Shown: positions 30,232 through 39,462, counted from the stretch's first letter. The stretch: 64,000 nt of DNA from Fodinibius salicampi (GCF_039545095.1 NZ_BAABRS010000001.1:744001-808000), one strand, 5' to 3'. Program-made: numbers and translations. Notes: generated by a model from the letters alone, not told the origin.

Positions 30232-31469
30232 AACATTCACTAAGTCTTTTAAGCGTTTTTTTACTTTTTTGTACGACTCAATCATTTGCTCAGCTGGATG
30301 AAAAATCAGATTATGAAATCCAGCAGAGCTTTAAAGCTGAGTATGAGGAGTTTCAGGAGAAAATAGATACCGTAAGCATTTCTGACAGCGCCAGAGCAAT
30401 AACGGAGGATATAGAAGCTTTTGATGAGACCTATAGCCCTCATGAGGAACTACTTGACAAAGCACTGTATCCCAATACTTATGAGCAACAAATAGCCGAA
30501 CTTAGAAAGGCATCAGAATCAACTGCTAACAGGCTGGCAAAAATGGAGGAACAGGATGAACAGCTTACAACCTTAGAGATTCGCCTTCTGGCTTATCAAG
30601 AGCATGTACATCAGCTTACTCAACAGGCCGATTCTCTAAAAAAGGCGATGGAAGAATCCATACAAAGTGAGCGTCAGCTCTCGGGAATGGTTCAAAACTA
30701 CAGGCAGAATCTTGAAGAAAGAGACGAGCTCATTCTGGCTTTTATTGATTCCACGGTTGTTGCCTATGAGCAGATGGATCTGGAAGCCTTGGCTCAGCTT
30801 GAGGAATTAAATAAAAAGAGAAGGCTGGATGATAATGGTGATGTACTGACGTTGCTTAGAGATATTTCTGCTGAAAATGTCAATATTCTGGAAGAAAACA
30901 CTAGCAGACTCTATCTGGAAGACTATATGCGCATGTATGAGGTTCAGCAACGTTTTGATCGGATGTGGAGTCAGCTCGGCGATAAAATTACTGAAGTTTA
31001 CGGAGGAGATAATGCTGAAACGTTGTCTCAGGAGGTAAATAATAATCTTCAGGAATGGGAGCAATTGCTCCAGGAAAATACTCTTGCAAGTATGCAGGAT
31101 TCTCTTCGTGAAAAAGGAATTAATATTGATGGGCTTAATAATAAAAGTGAATTTTATGCTTCTCTAAATTCCTATTTGGATAGCGCAATCCAACGAAGTA
31201 AGGAAGGTGCTTCGCAAACAGATTATGAGCACTACCGATCGTTTCAGGACTTTTGGAATCCTATTGAAAGAAGATGGTCCTCAAACTTCGTTAATGCTGA
31301 TTTCATGACGGATGACCAAATGATGACTATCTCAGAAAAGACAGATACATGGTCGCGTCATGCCGAACCGGAGTCCAACACGATGCTTTACCTGTTTATT
31401 GGTACCGGAATTATTGCACTTATATTGGGGGGATTTCTTATCCGTGAAAAGCGTTCAAAGAAAGGGTAA
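30228..31469 (+). CDS. Exported coiled-coil protein with C-terminal membrane anchor, unknown function
   Basis: The family is not recognised. The 413 residues start with a signal peptide (1-21, SFAQ). A long helical, Gln/Glu-rich section follows (about 25-370) with coiled-coil heptads, for example at LRKASESTANRLAKMEEQDE. Near the end is one membrane span (about 386-405, MLYLFIGTGIIALILGGFLI) followed by a basic tail (REKRSKKG), so the bulk should lie in the periplasm. It is translationally coupled to the preceding lipoprotein and followed by a very clear terminator. An envelope-spanning or scaffold role is a guess. Confidence 0.8.
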   Translation: MKHSLSLLSVFLLFCTTQSFAQLDEKSDYEIQQSFKAEYEEFQEKIDTVSISDSARAITEDIEAFDETYSPHEELLDKALYPNTYEQQIAELRKASESTANRLAKMEEQDEQLTTLEIRLLAYQEHVHQLTQQADSLKKAMEESIQSERQLSGMVQNYRQNLEERDELILAFIDSTVVAYEQMDLEALAQLEELNKKRRLDDNGDVLTLLRDISAENVNILEENTSRLYLEDYMRMYEVQQRFDRMWSQLGDKITEVYGGDNAETLSQEVNNNLQEWEQLLQENTLASMQDSLREKGINIDGLNNKSEFYASLNSYLDSAIQRSKEGASQTDYEHYRSFQDFWNPIERRWSSNFVNADFMTDDQMMTISEKTDTWSRHAEPESNTMLYLFIGTGIIALILGGFLIREKRSKKG

Positions 31470-31506
31470 AATTCAACCGGCCAGTATCCAAATTATTTCT
31501 CACTTT

Positions 31507-31546
31507 AACAGGCCACAGCCAACCAGCTGTGGCCTGTTATTTTTTT
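31507..31546 (+). terminator. Rho-independent terminator
   Basis: AACAGGCCACAGC (31507-31519) pairs perfectly with GCTGTGGCCTGTT (31526-31538) around a 6-base loop, and is followed by ATTTTTTT. It is the clearest intrinsic terminator in the window and ends the lipoprotein/coiled-coil unit. Confidence 0.93.
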
Positions 31547-31650
31547 ATATTATTCTTCATATCTGATTTTATATCAAATAGTTACGTATACCGTGCTGGT
31601 TGTTATATATTTTTCCGGAAATAAAAATTGAATCAACAAGGAGAACTTGA

Positions 31651-31689
31651 ATGCATTGCTATGGGACAGGAAGGTATTATATACTGTAA
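31651..31689 (+). CDS. Possible 12-residue leader peptide upstream of the RimK operon
   Basis: An ATG at 31651 is preceded at 7 bases by AAGGAG (31638-31643), one of the best Shine-Dalgarno matches in the window. It opens a frame of only 12 codons (MHCYGTGRYYIL, then TAA). It lies 114 bases before the next gene. The strong site ahead of such a short frame may be chance or may mark an attenuation peptide. Confidence 0.2.
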   Translation: MHCYGTGRYYIL

Positions 31690-31802
31690 TTTAGCTGAAG
31701 GCTGTAATGGTTTCTATTTACAGAAAGTTTATTCAATAGGTGATAGATAGTATAATAACTTGTATACTTAAACCCGTTGTAAATTCATCGTAACTAACGG
31801 AG

Positions 31803-32249
31803 ATGAATAGATTGCAAGAAAAGAAATTAAAAATAATCGGCCGGCTTGAACGCATCAATTTTCCGGAGTGGGATCTTTTTGATATAGATGCTAAAATAGA
31901 TACTGGAGCCTATACTTCAAGCCTTCACTGCCATCATATTGAACCATTTTCTAAGGAAGGACGCTCGTATGTCCGTTTTAACCTGCTGGATCCGTCTCAT
32001 GAAACCTACAATGAAAAGCTTTTTGAACTTCCTGTTCATGCTACAAAAAATATTAAAAGTTCTAACGGAACCACAGAACAGCGTTATATTATCAAAACAG
32101 CAATACGCCTTTTAGACAAAGAATTTAAAGCTGAACTTTCTTTAGCCGATCGCTCAGAAATGCGTTATCCGGTACTTTTAGGGCGTAAATTTATCAACAA
32201 ACGCTTTGTAGTAGATGTATCAAAAAAATATTTATCTGATAATAATTAA
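31803..32249 (+). CDS. RimK-associated retropepsin-like protease (Zn_protease/RimB family)
   Basis: This 148-residue protein belongs to the family labelled ATP-dependent zinc protease (PF05618), now regarded as retropepsin-like. The aspartic-protease-like motif is AKIDTGAYTSSLHCHHIE near residue 30, and YPVLLGRKFI near residue 120 matches the family's second loop. In Pseudomonas the related RimB removes the glutamate tail added by RimK. It is followed 19 bases later by rimK, so the functional link is well supported by context. Confidence 0.85.
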   Translation: MNRLQEKKLKIIGRLERINFPEWDLFDIDAKIDTGAYTSSLHCHHIEPFSKEGRSYVRFNLLDPSHETYNEKLFELPVHATKNIKSSNGTTEQRYIIKTAIRLLDKEFKAELSLADRSEMRYPVLLGRKFINKRFVVDVSKKYLSDNN

Positions 32250-32268
32250 GTTACTCTTTATTTAGTAT

Positions 32269-33183
32269 ATGCATATAGTAATTTTATCCCGAAATCCTAA
32301 ACTTTACTCGACCTCCCGGCTTGTGGAAGCTATTGAAGACAGTGGACACATTGCTACGGTTCTCGATCATTTAAAATGTGACATTGTAAGTGAGGAGGAC
32401 AACCCCTGTATCTATTATAAAGGAGTAAAAGTAAAAGATGTCGATGCTGTAATACCTCGAATTGGGGCTTCTGTTACTTTTTATGGTTCTGCTGTAGTAC
32501 GACAATTTGAAATGATGAAAGTATTTACTGCTGTTGAGTCACAGGCTTTGGTTCGTTCTCGTGATAAGCTTCGCAGCCTTCAAATTATGGCAAGAGCAGG
32601 AGTAGGAATGCCCAAAACCGTTTTCACCAATTATTCCACCGAAGTAAAAAAAATTATCGAGTCTGTTGGAGGGCCTCCGCTTATTGTCAAACTACTTGAA
32701 GGAACCCAAGGGGTTGGGGTGGTGTTAGCTCCTACCTTCCAGGCAGCAGAATCCATTATTCAGGCCTTCCATAGCATGAAAGCGCGTGTGATTGTGCAGG
32801 AATATATTGAAGAAGCTAAGGGAGAAGATATACGGGCTTTTGTGATAGATGGTAAGGTGGTAGGTGCCATGAAGCGTAAAGGAGAAGAAGGAGAATTCCG
32901 CTCTAATTTACATAGAGGCGGTTCCGGTAACCTGATCAAGCTCAGCAAGGAAGAGCGGAGAACAGCCTTAGTCGCTGCTAAGGCGATGGGTATATCTGTA
33001 GCAGGGGTTGACCTGTTGCAGTCTAGTCGAGGCCCCTTGGCTCTTGAAGTAAACTCTTCTCCCGGCTTACAGGGTATTGAAGCTGCTACCGGAAAAGATA
33101 TTGCCGGAAAAATCATCTCTTTTGTAGAGCGAAAAACGAAACAAAACAAGTCTAAAGGAAACCAGATTCCCAGAAATGTCTGA
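32269..33183 (+). CDS. rimK: RimK-type ATP-grasp glutamate ligase
   Basis: RimK adds glutamates to the C-terminus of ribosomal protein S6 or to related acceptors. The 304 residues are normal for the family: an N-terminal [18 protein letters not shown], the ATP-grasp core with [17 protein letters not shown] and [18 protein letters not shown], the [10 protein letters not shown] loop, and [15 protein letters not shown] for metal binding. The 3' end overlaps the next gene by 8 bases. Homologues also act in small-molecule ligation, so S6 as the acceptor is not certain. Confidence 0.92.
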   Translation: MHIVILSRNPKLYSTSRLVEAIEDSGHIATVLDHLKCDIVSEEDNPCIYYKGVKVKDVDAVIPRIGASVTFYGSAVVRQFEMMKVFTAVESQALVRSRDKLRSLQIMARAGVGMPKTVFTNYSTEVKKIIESVGGPPLIVKLLEGTQGVGVVLAPTFQAAESIIQAFHSMKARVIVQEYIEEAKGEDIRAFVIDGKVVGAMKRKGEEGEFRSNLHRGGSGNLIKLSKEERRTALVAAKAMGISVAGVDLLQSSRGPLALEVNSSPGLQGIEAATGKDIAGKIISFVERKTKQNKSKGNQIPRNV

Positions 33184-34138
33184 TTCAGAGGTAATAAACA
33201 TTAATGGGCATCAGGTTGGCCGGGGAGAACAAAAACAAATTGAACTTAATATCGCCCGGCTTCCAACCCACACAAATATTGATCTTCCTATACAACTTTT
33301 CCGGGGCAAAGAGGAGGGACCGGTACTGCTATTGACCGGGGGATTACACGGGGATGAGATCAATGGCGTAGAAATTATACGCCGGATGATCCACCAAAAT
33401 TTGCTCATGCCTCAAAGAGGTACCGTTATTGCCATTCCATTAGTTAATACCTACGGTTTTATACAAAATATTCGCGGATTGCCTGATGGTAAGGATATTA
33501 ACAGAAGTTTTCCCGGTTCGGAATCTGGCTCACTGGCCAGCCTAATGGCTTATACTCTGATGAATAAAATTATTCCTCATGTAGACTATGGAGTAGATTT
33601 TCATACCGGAGGCGAGGCCAGATCGAATTATCCCCAAATTCGCTGTGAATGGGAAAACAAGTCAAACCAGGAAATAGCCCGGGCTTTTTCACCTCCGCTT
33701 ATTCTTGACTCATCAGTAATCGATGGAACATTCCGAAAGGCAGCTCAGGAAAAAGGGACTCCTATTATTGTGTTTGAAGGAGGAGAAGCGCTTCGATTTG
33801 ATGATTTTACGATTCAGGAAGGCATGAACGGAGCACTGAGGCTTATGCACTATCTTGATATGATTGAGGAAGGCCCTGAAAAGCAGGATACGGAGATATA
33901 TGATTCCTCTCCATGGATTCGGGCCCATTATGGTGGATTATTTCAGCATGAATCAAAACTCGGAGACCACGTAGAGAAAGATCAAATTTTAGGATATATA
34001 AGTGATCCTTATGGTGAACTTTGGTATGAGGTGAAGAGCCCGGAAGAAGGACGGGTTATAGGTCTTAATAATGCGCCTGTTGTATATAAAGGAGATGCCC
34101 TGGTACATATAGCTTGCGATTTTCTCAAAACAATTTAA
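33176..34138 (+). CDS. Succinylglutamate desuccinylase/aspartoacylase-family metallohydrolase
   Basis: This 320-residue AstE/AspA-type zinc carboxypeptidase-fold enzyme removes acyl groups from amino acids. The zinc ligands are seen in [15 protein letters not shown] (H and E near residues 60-63) and VDFHTGG (H near 143). [11 protein letters not shown] is the substrate-binding loop, and [10 protein letters not shown] includes the likely catalytic Glu. The C-terminal part (about 245-320) is lipoyl-like. It begins inside rimK, so the two are co-translated. It may unblock or trim the product of RimK; substrate unknown. Confidence 0.9.
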   Translation: MSDSEVININGHQVGRGEQKQIELNIARLPTHTNIDLPIQLFRGKEEGPVLLLTGGLHGDEINGVEIIRRMIHQNLLMPQRGTVIAIPLVNTYGFIQNIRGLPDGKDINRSFPGSESGSLASLMAYTLMNKIIPHVDYGVDFHTGGEARSNYPQIRCEWENKSNQEIARAFSPPLILDSSVIDGTFRKAAQEKGTPIIVFEGGEALRFDDFTIQEGMNGALRLMHYLDMIEEGPEKQDTEIYDSSPWIRAHYGGLFQHESKLGDHVEKDQILGYISDPYGELWYEVKSPEEGRVIGLNNAPVVYKGDALVHIACDFLKTI

Positions 34139-34507
34139 ATGAAAAGAAACAAAATGCGCGACGATTTAATCTTTCATATAACTACCGAAGAAAATTTTAA
34201 TACATTTAAAAAAAATAAAAACTATGAGCCGGAATCCCTTGATGAGGACGGATTTATCCACTGCTCTTCCGGTCACCAGGTAGAAAGTACGGCAAATAAA
34301 AAATTTGCTGGACAAGATAAATTATTATTATTGGTGATAGATGTCACGGCACTGAATTCAACAATTAAATATGAGAAGGATCCCGAAAGCGGAAAGAAAT
34401 ATCCCCATATTTATGGTCCGCTTGATACCAATGCCATTATAGATAAAATTGAGGTCTTGGCCGAAGATAACGGTGACTTTAAAATTGGCTTTATATCAAA
34501 GACTTAA
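34139..34507 (+). CDS. DUF952 protein
   Basis: The 122 residues match the DUF952 family (PF06108), with LIFHITTEENFN, DEDGFIHCSSGHQVESTANKKF and FPHIYG-like KYPHIYGPLDTNAI. No biochemical role is established; a glutathione-transferase-like or ADP-ribosyl-related fold has been suggested for relatives. Its ATG directly follows the stop of the preceding gene, so it belongs to the RimK operon. Confidence 0.88.
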   Translation: MKRNKMRDDLIFHITTEENFNTFKKNKNYEPESLDEDGFIHCSSGHQVESTANKKFAGQDKLLLLVIDVTALNSTIKYEKDPESGKKYPHIYGPLDTNAIIDKIEVLAEDNGDFKIGFISKT

Positions 34508-34511
34508 TTGT

Positions 34512-35375
34512 ATGGTATCAAACCTTTTAAGCCATATTAAGCAAGTCGCTGAATGTCCTTCGTTCAGCACATATGAAGAGCGGCTTCATCCTTATATATA
34601 TTCTGTATTTGAGTCCATAACTGATGATGAATTAATCGTTGAGGGAAATAATTTGGTTTTCCGATTAGGAAATAATCCTAATAAACCGACTATAGCTCTT
34701 ACAGCACATCTGGATAAAATCAATCATTATGGAAAGGACTATCCGGATTTATTGCCAGTGGCTATTACCGACCATTATATAGAAGGAGCCATGGACAATA
34801 GTGTGGGGGTTGGACTCTTATTATATTTTGCGGGAAAGGCGAAAGAAAACCCTTCTTGGCCTAATCTTTTATTCTTTTTCTCGGAGATGGAAGAAAGTAA
34901 AGGACTAAAAGAGCACCCCGATTTACTCAAAAATAATGGTAAAGATTTTGATCATGGAATGGGAGCCAGGCGAATAGCTCAAGCCTGTATCGATAAGGAT
35001 TGGTTACCTGATCAAGTGATTACATTAGATACCACACCATTATTCAAAGGAAAGCAGGGTATCGCACTATATGCCAAACACTGGGAGCTTAATGGCCTCG
35101 AAGAAACTGAATCACTGAGACTAATAACAGAACAAGTAGTACAAAACTTTCTCGCTATTGATTCAACCATCCAACTCCATAACAATACCAACGATTACTT
35201 ACATTATGGATACGAATTTAATGCTCATACGGGTAAGGATATCATTTCAATAGCGCTTGAGCCTGCTATCTATCCTTATCATCAAAAGGGAGAACGTGTT
35301 TTTATAGAGGATCTAATGCAACTGGTCCAAATATTGAAAGCGTATCTCAAGTATAATGATAAGTTAAGGAAGTAG
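34512..35375 (+). CDS. M20/M28/M42-like metallopeptidase
   Basis: I place the start at ATG 34512 (287 residues), 4 bases past the DUF952 stop; an upstream frame to 34449 lies inside that gene. A complete two-metal aminopeptidase-like site is visible: LTAHLDKI (H, D), EGAMDNSVGVGLLL (bridging D), FFFSEMEESKG (Glu pair), TLDTTPLF (D) and FNAHTGKDIISI (H). This layout fits co-catalytic zinc peptidases of the M20/M28/M42 kind. As last gene of the RimK operon it may hydrolyse a peptide or amide made by RimK. It converges on the fasciclin gene 35 bases away. Confidence 0.82.
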   Translation: MVSNLLSHIKQVAECPSFSTYEERLHPYIYSVFESITDDELIVEGNNLVFRLGNNPNKPTIALTAHLDKINHYGKDYPDLLPVAITDHYIEGAMDNSVGVGLLLYFAGKAKENPSWPNLLFFFSEMEESKGLKEHPDLLKNNGKDFDHGMGARRIAQACIDKDWLPDQVITLDTTPLFKGKQGIALYAKHWELNGLEETESLRLITEQVVQNFLAIDSTIQLHNNTNDYLHYGYEFNAHTGKDIISIALEPAIYPYHQKGERVFIEDLMQLVQILKAYLKYNDKLRK

Positions 35376-35410
35376 ATATAGCAGTGATATTTAAATGTAA
35401 TAAATCTGTG

Positions 35411-35863
35411 CTATTGAATCACTCCGTTTATAATGTGAATAACTCCATTGCCAGCCCGAATGTTGCTTTGTTCCAGGGGATAGTTTTCTATAGAAAGAGA
35501 GCCATTATCCATTTTTACTATCTCTATAGTAATACCACTGAGGCAAGTTACCTGTGACATATGTTGTAGGCTCCGCTTAGTAGCAGAACCCGTAATAATA
35601 TGGTTCAAGAGAAAATTTGAATCTGTTTTAAGTTTGTCATCCACTTGGGCAAAAGCATTATTCGAAGGAGCAAATACGGTAAACGATCCGCTATTACCAG
35701 AAAGTCGATCATCCAATCCGGCATTTTCGAGCGCCGCTGCAAACTCTGACGTCTGTCCATTTGATTTTAGTGTTTCAAATACAGATTGTGCAGCAATATT
35801 TTGAATTCCGATAAATAATATTCCAAAAACCAAAAATCCGAATATTTTGAATAATTTTTCCAT
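35411..35863 (-). CDS. Exported fasciclin-domain protein
   Basis: With start ATG 35863 this is 150 residues: a signal peptide (MEKLFKIFGFLVFG, ending near NIAAQ) and one FAS1 domain. The FAS1 wording is present: GSFTVFAPSNNAFAQ, LLNHIITG and GNGVIHIINGVIQ. FAS1 domains mediate adhesion or polymer binding. An upstream ATG at 35908 would add 15 residues before the signal, so the shorter start is better. Confidence 0.9.
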   Translation of the reverse strand: MEKLFKIFGFLVFGILFIGIQNIAAQSVFETLKSNGQTSEFAAALENAGLDDRLSGNSGSFTVFAPSNNAFAQVDDKLKTDSNFLLNHIITGSATKRSLQHMSQVTCLSGITIEIVKMDNGSLSIENYPLEQSNIRAGNGVIHIINGVIQ

Positions 35864-36663
35864 AACAATGGTAATTAATATTTGATTTAATCCCAGAGTG
35901 CTTTTCACGATTTTATGATACCATAAATTGATATAGATACCAATATAAAAACCTTCTTATGCAACAACGTTTATGAAAGTTCCTTTAATATCTTTTTTCT
36001 TGTAAAAAACATGAATAAGGCCAAAAATGCTAATAGGATAGCATTAAAAAATAATTTAAGCCGCTTAGAAGCCAAATTTGAAATAAATGCATTTTAAACA
36101 ATCTAAAGGGCATTTCTAGTGTTTAAACATTAATTTAGTCTTAAAATGCTACGCAAAAGAGTAAATAATCAAATAAATTCAATTAAAATTATAGAGAGAC
36201 AATGAAATATAAGAGACCAAAGCGCTGATTTTCATTAATGATATTATTTTAAAGGTATGATCAGTTTATGCTTTACTATCACAAAATAAATGACCTTAGA
36301 AAAGTGATCTTTGAATTATGATCAATTTATTTTTACAACTCCTAATATTTAATCTATGGAAACAAGTTTTTGGCCATATCAACATATAGTATATAGAATG
36401 CGGTATTATAATATGGATACCTATATGTCGTATAATTTATATTATGTAAAGTAAAGATAATTAGTCGAATTGGGTTCATCCATAATATCGATAATTATCC
36501 TCCCTATTTATCTATATTGAAACATGCAGATACCAAAAACATAAATTGAAAACATGTATAATGCTCATTCATTAAACTTACTTAATAATTCCTTTTAAGT
36601 ACTTTGACTATTGTTTTTTTGAGTACATCAATATTGTCCCCCCCCTCCTTTAAGGTTACTACT
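35864..36663. other. AT-rich intergenic region without a recognised gene
   Basis: This 800-base stretch is strongly AT-rich and shows no frame I can support. AATGCTA and TAGCATT form a 7-base inverted repeat at 36026-36045. It must hold the fasciclin promoter (left end) and the DUF4242 promoter (right end). A cytosine run (CCCCCCC around 36640) sits just before the DUF4242 start. It may contain a decayed gene or a small RNA, but nothing can be shown. Confidence 0.5.
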
Positions 36664-36963
36664 ATGCCACTTTATATGGATATCCATTATGTTGGTGAGA
36701 TTTCTGTTGCTGATATCCGGGAAGCTCATATTAAAGATTTAGAAGTTCAGGAAAAGTATGGTGTAACCTATCACCAGTACTGGTATAATAAAGAAGTCGG
36801 CACGGTATTCTGCCTGATGGAAGGACCGGATAAGGACGCTTGTATTGCTACCCATAAAGAAGCGCATGGGTTTACGGCATGTAATATTATAGAAGTGGAA
36901 GGTGGTCTCTATGATTTATTTATGGGTAATAATTCAATTACAGAAAATAAAGTCCAAATATGA
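36664..36963 (+). CDS. DUF4242 / SCO4226-like nickel-binding family protein
   Basis: From ATG 36664 this is a 99-residue protein that fits the small dimeric DUF4242 family: MPLYMDIHYV, YGVTYHQYWYNKEVGTVFCL and THKEAHGF. Some homologues bind nickel through such His residues, and H and C residues are frequent here. Start choice: the frame is open to a TTG at 36604, but the ATG gives the conserved N-terminus. It is an isolated gene. Confidence 0.85.
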   Translation: MPLYMDIHYVGEISVADIREAHIKDLEVQEKYGVTYHQYWYNKEVGTVFCLMEGPDKDACIATHKEAHGFTACNIIEVEGGLYDLFMGNNSITENKVQI

Positions 36964-37086
36964 TCCTAAAAACTTTTTCCATGTTAACCAGAATATTAAA
37001 CCAGAGTTAATTTGAGAAAAGGAATCTTTTGGAAAAATAATTTAACTATCCGATAGGTTGTAACTCAAATCCTTATATAAAATTTA

Positions 37087-37557
37087 TTATTTATTGTCGG
37101 ATGAAAGACTTTTTTGAATTGATTTGAAATCTGGGAGATCGGACGAGTCTTCAAGTACTTCTTTATACTGTATTAATCCTTCCCTATCGATTACAAAGGT
37201 AGATCGCTTTGCAACCCCCTTCATTCCAAAATAATCATCATACAAGACACCATAGCGAGCGCTAACTTCCTTATTAAAATCACTTAAAAGGGTAAAGTTT
37301 ATATTTTCTGATCTTTTGAATGCCTTTAAAGCAAAAAAGCTATCTATGCTTATACCAATAACTTTAGCATCAAAAGCATTATACAGCTTCATATTGTCCC
37401 GGATAGAACACAGTTCATCAGTACAGACATCGGAAAATGCCAATGGAAAGAAGAAAAGAACTTTTGGTCTTTTCGAAAAATCGTTTAGCGAAATGCCTGT
37501 ACCGTCGGTGTTCTTCAATGTAAAGTCCGGAGCCTTGGTATTTACTTTAGGTACCAT
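37087..37557 (-). CDS. Peroxiredoxin (AhpC/BCP family)
   Basis: The 156-residue thiol peroxidase has the N-terminus MVPKVNTKAPDFTL and the peroxidatic site FFFPLAFSDVCTDELCSIRD, with two cysteines 5 apart, so the first is the likely CP. YGVLYDDYFGMKGVAKRSTFVID fits AhpE/BCP-type members. ATG 37557 is preferred over a GTG two codons upstream. It is the last gene of a five-gene minus-strand series beginning at der, with 8 bases to the preceding gene. Confidence 0.9.
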   Translation of the reverse strand: MVPKVNTKAPDFTLKNTDGTGISLNDFSKRPKVLFFFPLAFSDVCTDELCSIRDNMKLYNAFDAKVIGISIDSFFALKAFKRSENINFTLLSDFNKEVSARYGVLYDDYFGMKGVAKRSTFVIDREGLIQYKEVLEDSSDLPDFKSIQKSLSSDNK

Positions 37558-37565
37558 AAACACAA

Positions 37566-38165
37566 TTAATATTTATGAGCATATTTATATCCAAATACGG
37601 TAGTTAATATTGCAACAGAAATAATGTATTTCCAACTTGAGGCTCCTCCTGAAAAGCTCCAATATGTTATAAATGATATTAAAAATAGAACAACTCCAGC
37701 CAGAATATAGATATATTTATTCAATCTATAGGTATATACTCCATACATCATTAGAGCTATGATAAGTGCACCCGCCTGATACAAAAAAAACAGCCACTCT
37801 TTTAAAACTATATTATCCAGAACAAAGAAATACGAGATGACGATAAAAAGAGGAAGTGCCGTATATGCCATGGGAAATTGGGCGAATACAGGCTTAGACT
37901 CGCGTATAAAAATAGCCATTGAGCTAAGTATAAAAGCCAGGCAAAAGAGATGTCCCCATTCAATAATAAAAGATGCTATTGCCGCAAAAGTGGAAGAAGT
38001 AAAAAGTGAGTTCAGTACAACAACAAACTCAAGAAAAGCGAAAATTCCGGCAGCAATAGTAAGCCCCAGAAACTTAAGCCGTCCCCTGCCCCGGGCAAAT
38101 TTAATGAGTTCAAAAGAGGCATAAATTCCAATGAAAATTAGTAGTATATCAACCCAGGGTATCAA
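37566..38165 (-). CDS. Multi-span membrane protein of unknown function
   Basis: The 199 residues are hydrophobic, with about 6-7 membrane spans and no family I recognise. The frame begins at a TTG (38163-38165) 7 bases after the preceding stop; no ATG is near, so the start is uncertain. Spacing to both neighbours is under 10 bases, so it is co-transcribed with the DinB-like and peroxiredoxin genes. Confidence 0.75.
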   Translation of the reverse strand: MIPWVDILLIFIGIYASFELIKFARGRGRLKFLGLTIAAGIFAFLEFVVVLNSLFTSSTFAAIASFIIEWGHLFCLAFILSSMAIFIRESKPVFAQFPMAYTALPLFIVISYFFVLDNIVLKEWLFFLYQAGALIIALMMYGVYTYRLNKYIYILAGVVLFLISFITYWSFSGGASSWKYIISVAILTTVFGYKYAHKY

Positions 38166-38172
38166 AATATTG

Positions 38173-38760
38173 TTATTTCCTAGTGGGCTTATCAGCAGAA
38201 TTATCTGAATTGTTGTTAGTCTGCTGCCTATCTCTCCTGCTTTCTATTTCACGTCGATTTTCTTTTTCCTTACTATAGACCATGGCGCGATTGGCAATTT
38301 CCTTTAGCATGCGACGCTCAAACTGAATCATCTCCTGCATGAAATTAAACAATAGAATGGGATTATTGTCCTCATATATAACTGTTTCCCAATCAATTAG
38401 CGATATTTCCTTGATAGAATTTACGAATCCCACTCGATGTTTAGATATTTTCCGAAGAATTTTTTGGATATTATTTACTTCACCATCAAACTCAAAGCTA
38501 TCTTCATAGTGAGTAAAATTGTCAATGTGGGTTGGCCGTTTACTCTTTACCGTTTCTTCCATAATTGGACGAAAATAAGAGAGCTGAGCATGATCAATAA
38601 GCAATAGTATTTCAGCTATCGATCGTTTACCGGGTGGTTTTACTTCATAAGGAACATTATCGATGACATATTGAAGAGCATCAGCTTCGTCCTGCAAATA
38701 AGCCGCATCTTCAACAAGCTGATTAACCTGTTCCTGAGTAATCTCTTTTTCGGTCATCAT
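38173..38760 (-). CDS. DinB-like four-helix protein
   Basis: The 195 residues resemble the DinB/DUF664 superfamily: ALQYVIDNVPYEVKPPGKRSIAEILLLIDHAQLSYFRPIMEE near the N-terminus and LLFNFMQEMIQFERRMLKEIA near residue 140. Histidines expected for the metal site are partly present (H in IDHAQ). The C-terminal 30 residues are charged and low-complexity. Function unknown; superfamily members bind metal or transfer thiols. It is 3 bases after nuoI. Confidence 0.65.
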   Translation of the reverse strand: MMTEKEITQEQVNQLVEDAAYLQDEADALQYVIDNVPYEVKPPGKRSIAEILLLIDHAQLSYFRPIMEETVKSKRPTHIDNFTHYEDSFEFDGEVNNIQKILRKISKHRVGFVNSIKEISLIDWETVIYEDNNPILLFNFMQEMIQFERRMLKEIANRAMVYSKEKENRREIESRRDRQQTNNNSDNSADKPTRK

Positions 38761-38763
38761 CCG

Positions 38764-39462
38764 CTACCGTTCCCAATGAGATTTGGCTTCCACATTATCG
38801 TTATGCTCTTGTTGTTCTAGCATATCAACAAGAGAAAGGCCGGAATTAAATTCCCGATCACGGTCGCGGACAGAATGAATATTGTTTTCTTCCTGAAAAT
38901 CCCAGAACTGTCCAAATTGATTGTTTTTATATTCCCGAAGAAAATCAAGCCGTTCTTTCAGGTCCTCTTTGGGAACGAGTAGCCGTTCTTTATCGTAAAT
39001 AGCCTCTTCCCTTGATTCAAATACAATATCATAGTCTTTGCTCATTACAATGGCTTCCTCGGGACAGACTTCTTCACAATAACCACAGTAAATACAACGC
39101 AGCATATTAATTTCAAAGAAGTCCGGATATCGCTCTTTAGGATCCTCTTCATCCTCATTAGCCTGCATACTAATTGCCAGTGGCGGACAAGCCCGGGCAC
39201 AGAGTCCGCATGCCACGCATCGTTCTTTCCCATCATCCTCAACCAAAACCGGTCTTCCGCGAAAGATAGAAGGCGGATTCCACTTTTCCTCGGGATAACG
39301 AAGCGTAGTTTTGGGCAAAAACATTTGCTTAAGAGTATACCACAGCGCCTTAAATATTTCCGGCAGATATAAATTTTCTAAAAAAGATAAATCCCGCTCG
39401 CGCTCAAAGTTTTTGTTAAGCGCATTTGCCCGCGGTTGCTCTAAATTTTGTGGTGTCGGCAT
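38764..39462 (-). CDS. nuoI: NuoI-type 2[4Fe-4S] ferredoxin subunit
   Basis: This 232-residue protein carries two complete 8Fe ferredoxin motifs, [13 protein letters not shown] (near 83) and [15 protein letters not shown] (near 122), with the NuoI flanks [21 protein letters not shown] and FRGRPVL upstream. In complex I it conducts electrons between the hydrophilic arm and quinone. It stands apart from other nuo genes, directly after der and before a DinB-like gene. The C-terminal 70 residues are longer than usual for NuoI. Confidence 0.88.
   Translation of the reverse strand: MPTPQNLEQPRANALNKNFERERDLSFLENLYLPEIFKALWYTLKQMFLPKTTLRYPEEKWNPPSIFRGRPVLVEDDGKERCVACGLCARACPPLAISMQANEDEEDPKERYPDFFEINMLRCIYCGYCEEVCPEEAIVMSKDYDIVFESREEAIYDKERLLVPKEDLKERLDFLREYKNNQFGQFWDFQEENNIHSVRDRDREFNSGLSLVDMLEQQEHNDNVEAKSHWER

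Noticed and set aside
34449-34511. Upstream start for the metallopeptidase inside the DUF952 gene
   Set aside because: The extra residues lack similarity, and ATG 34512 sits 4 bases after the DUF952 stop in a normal operon layout.
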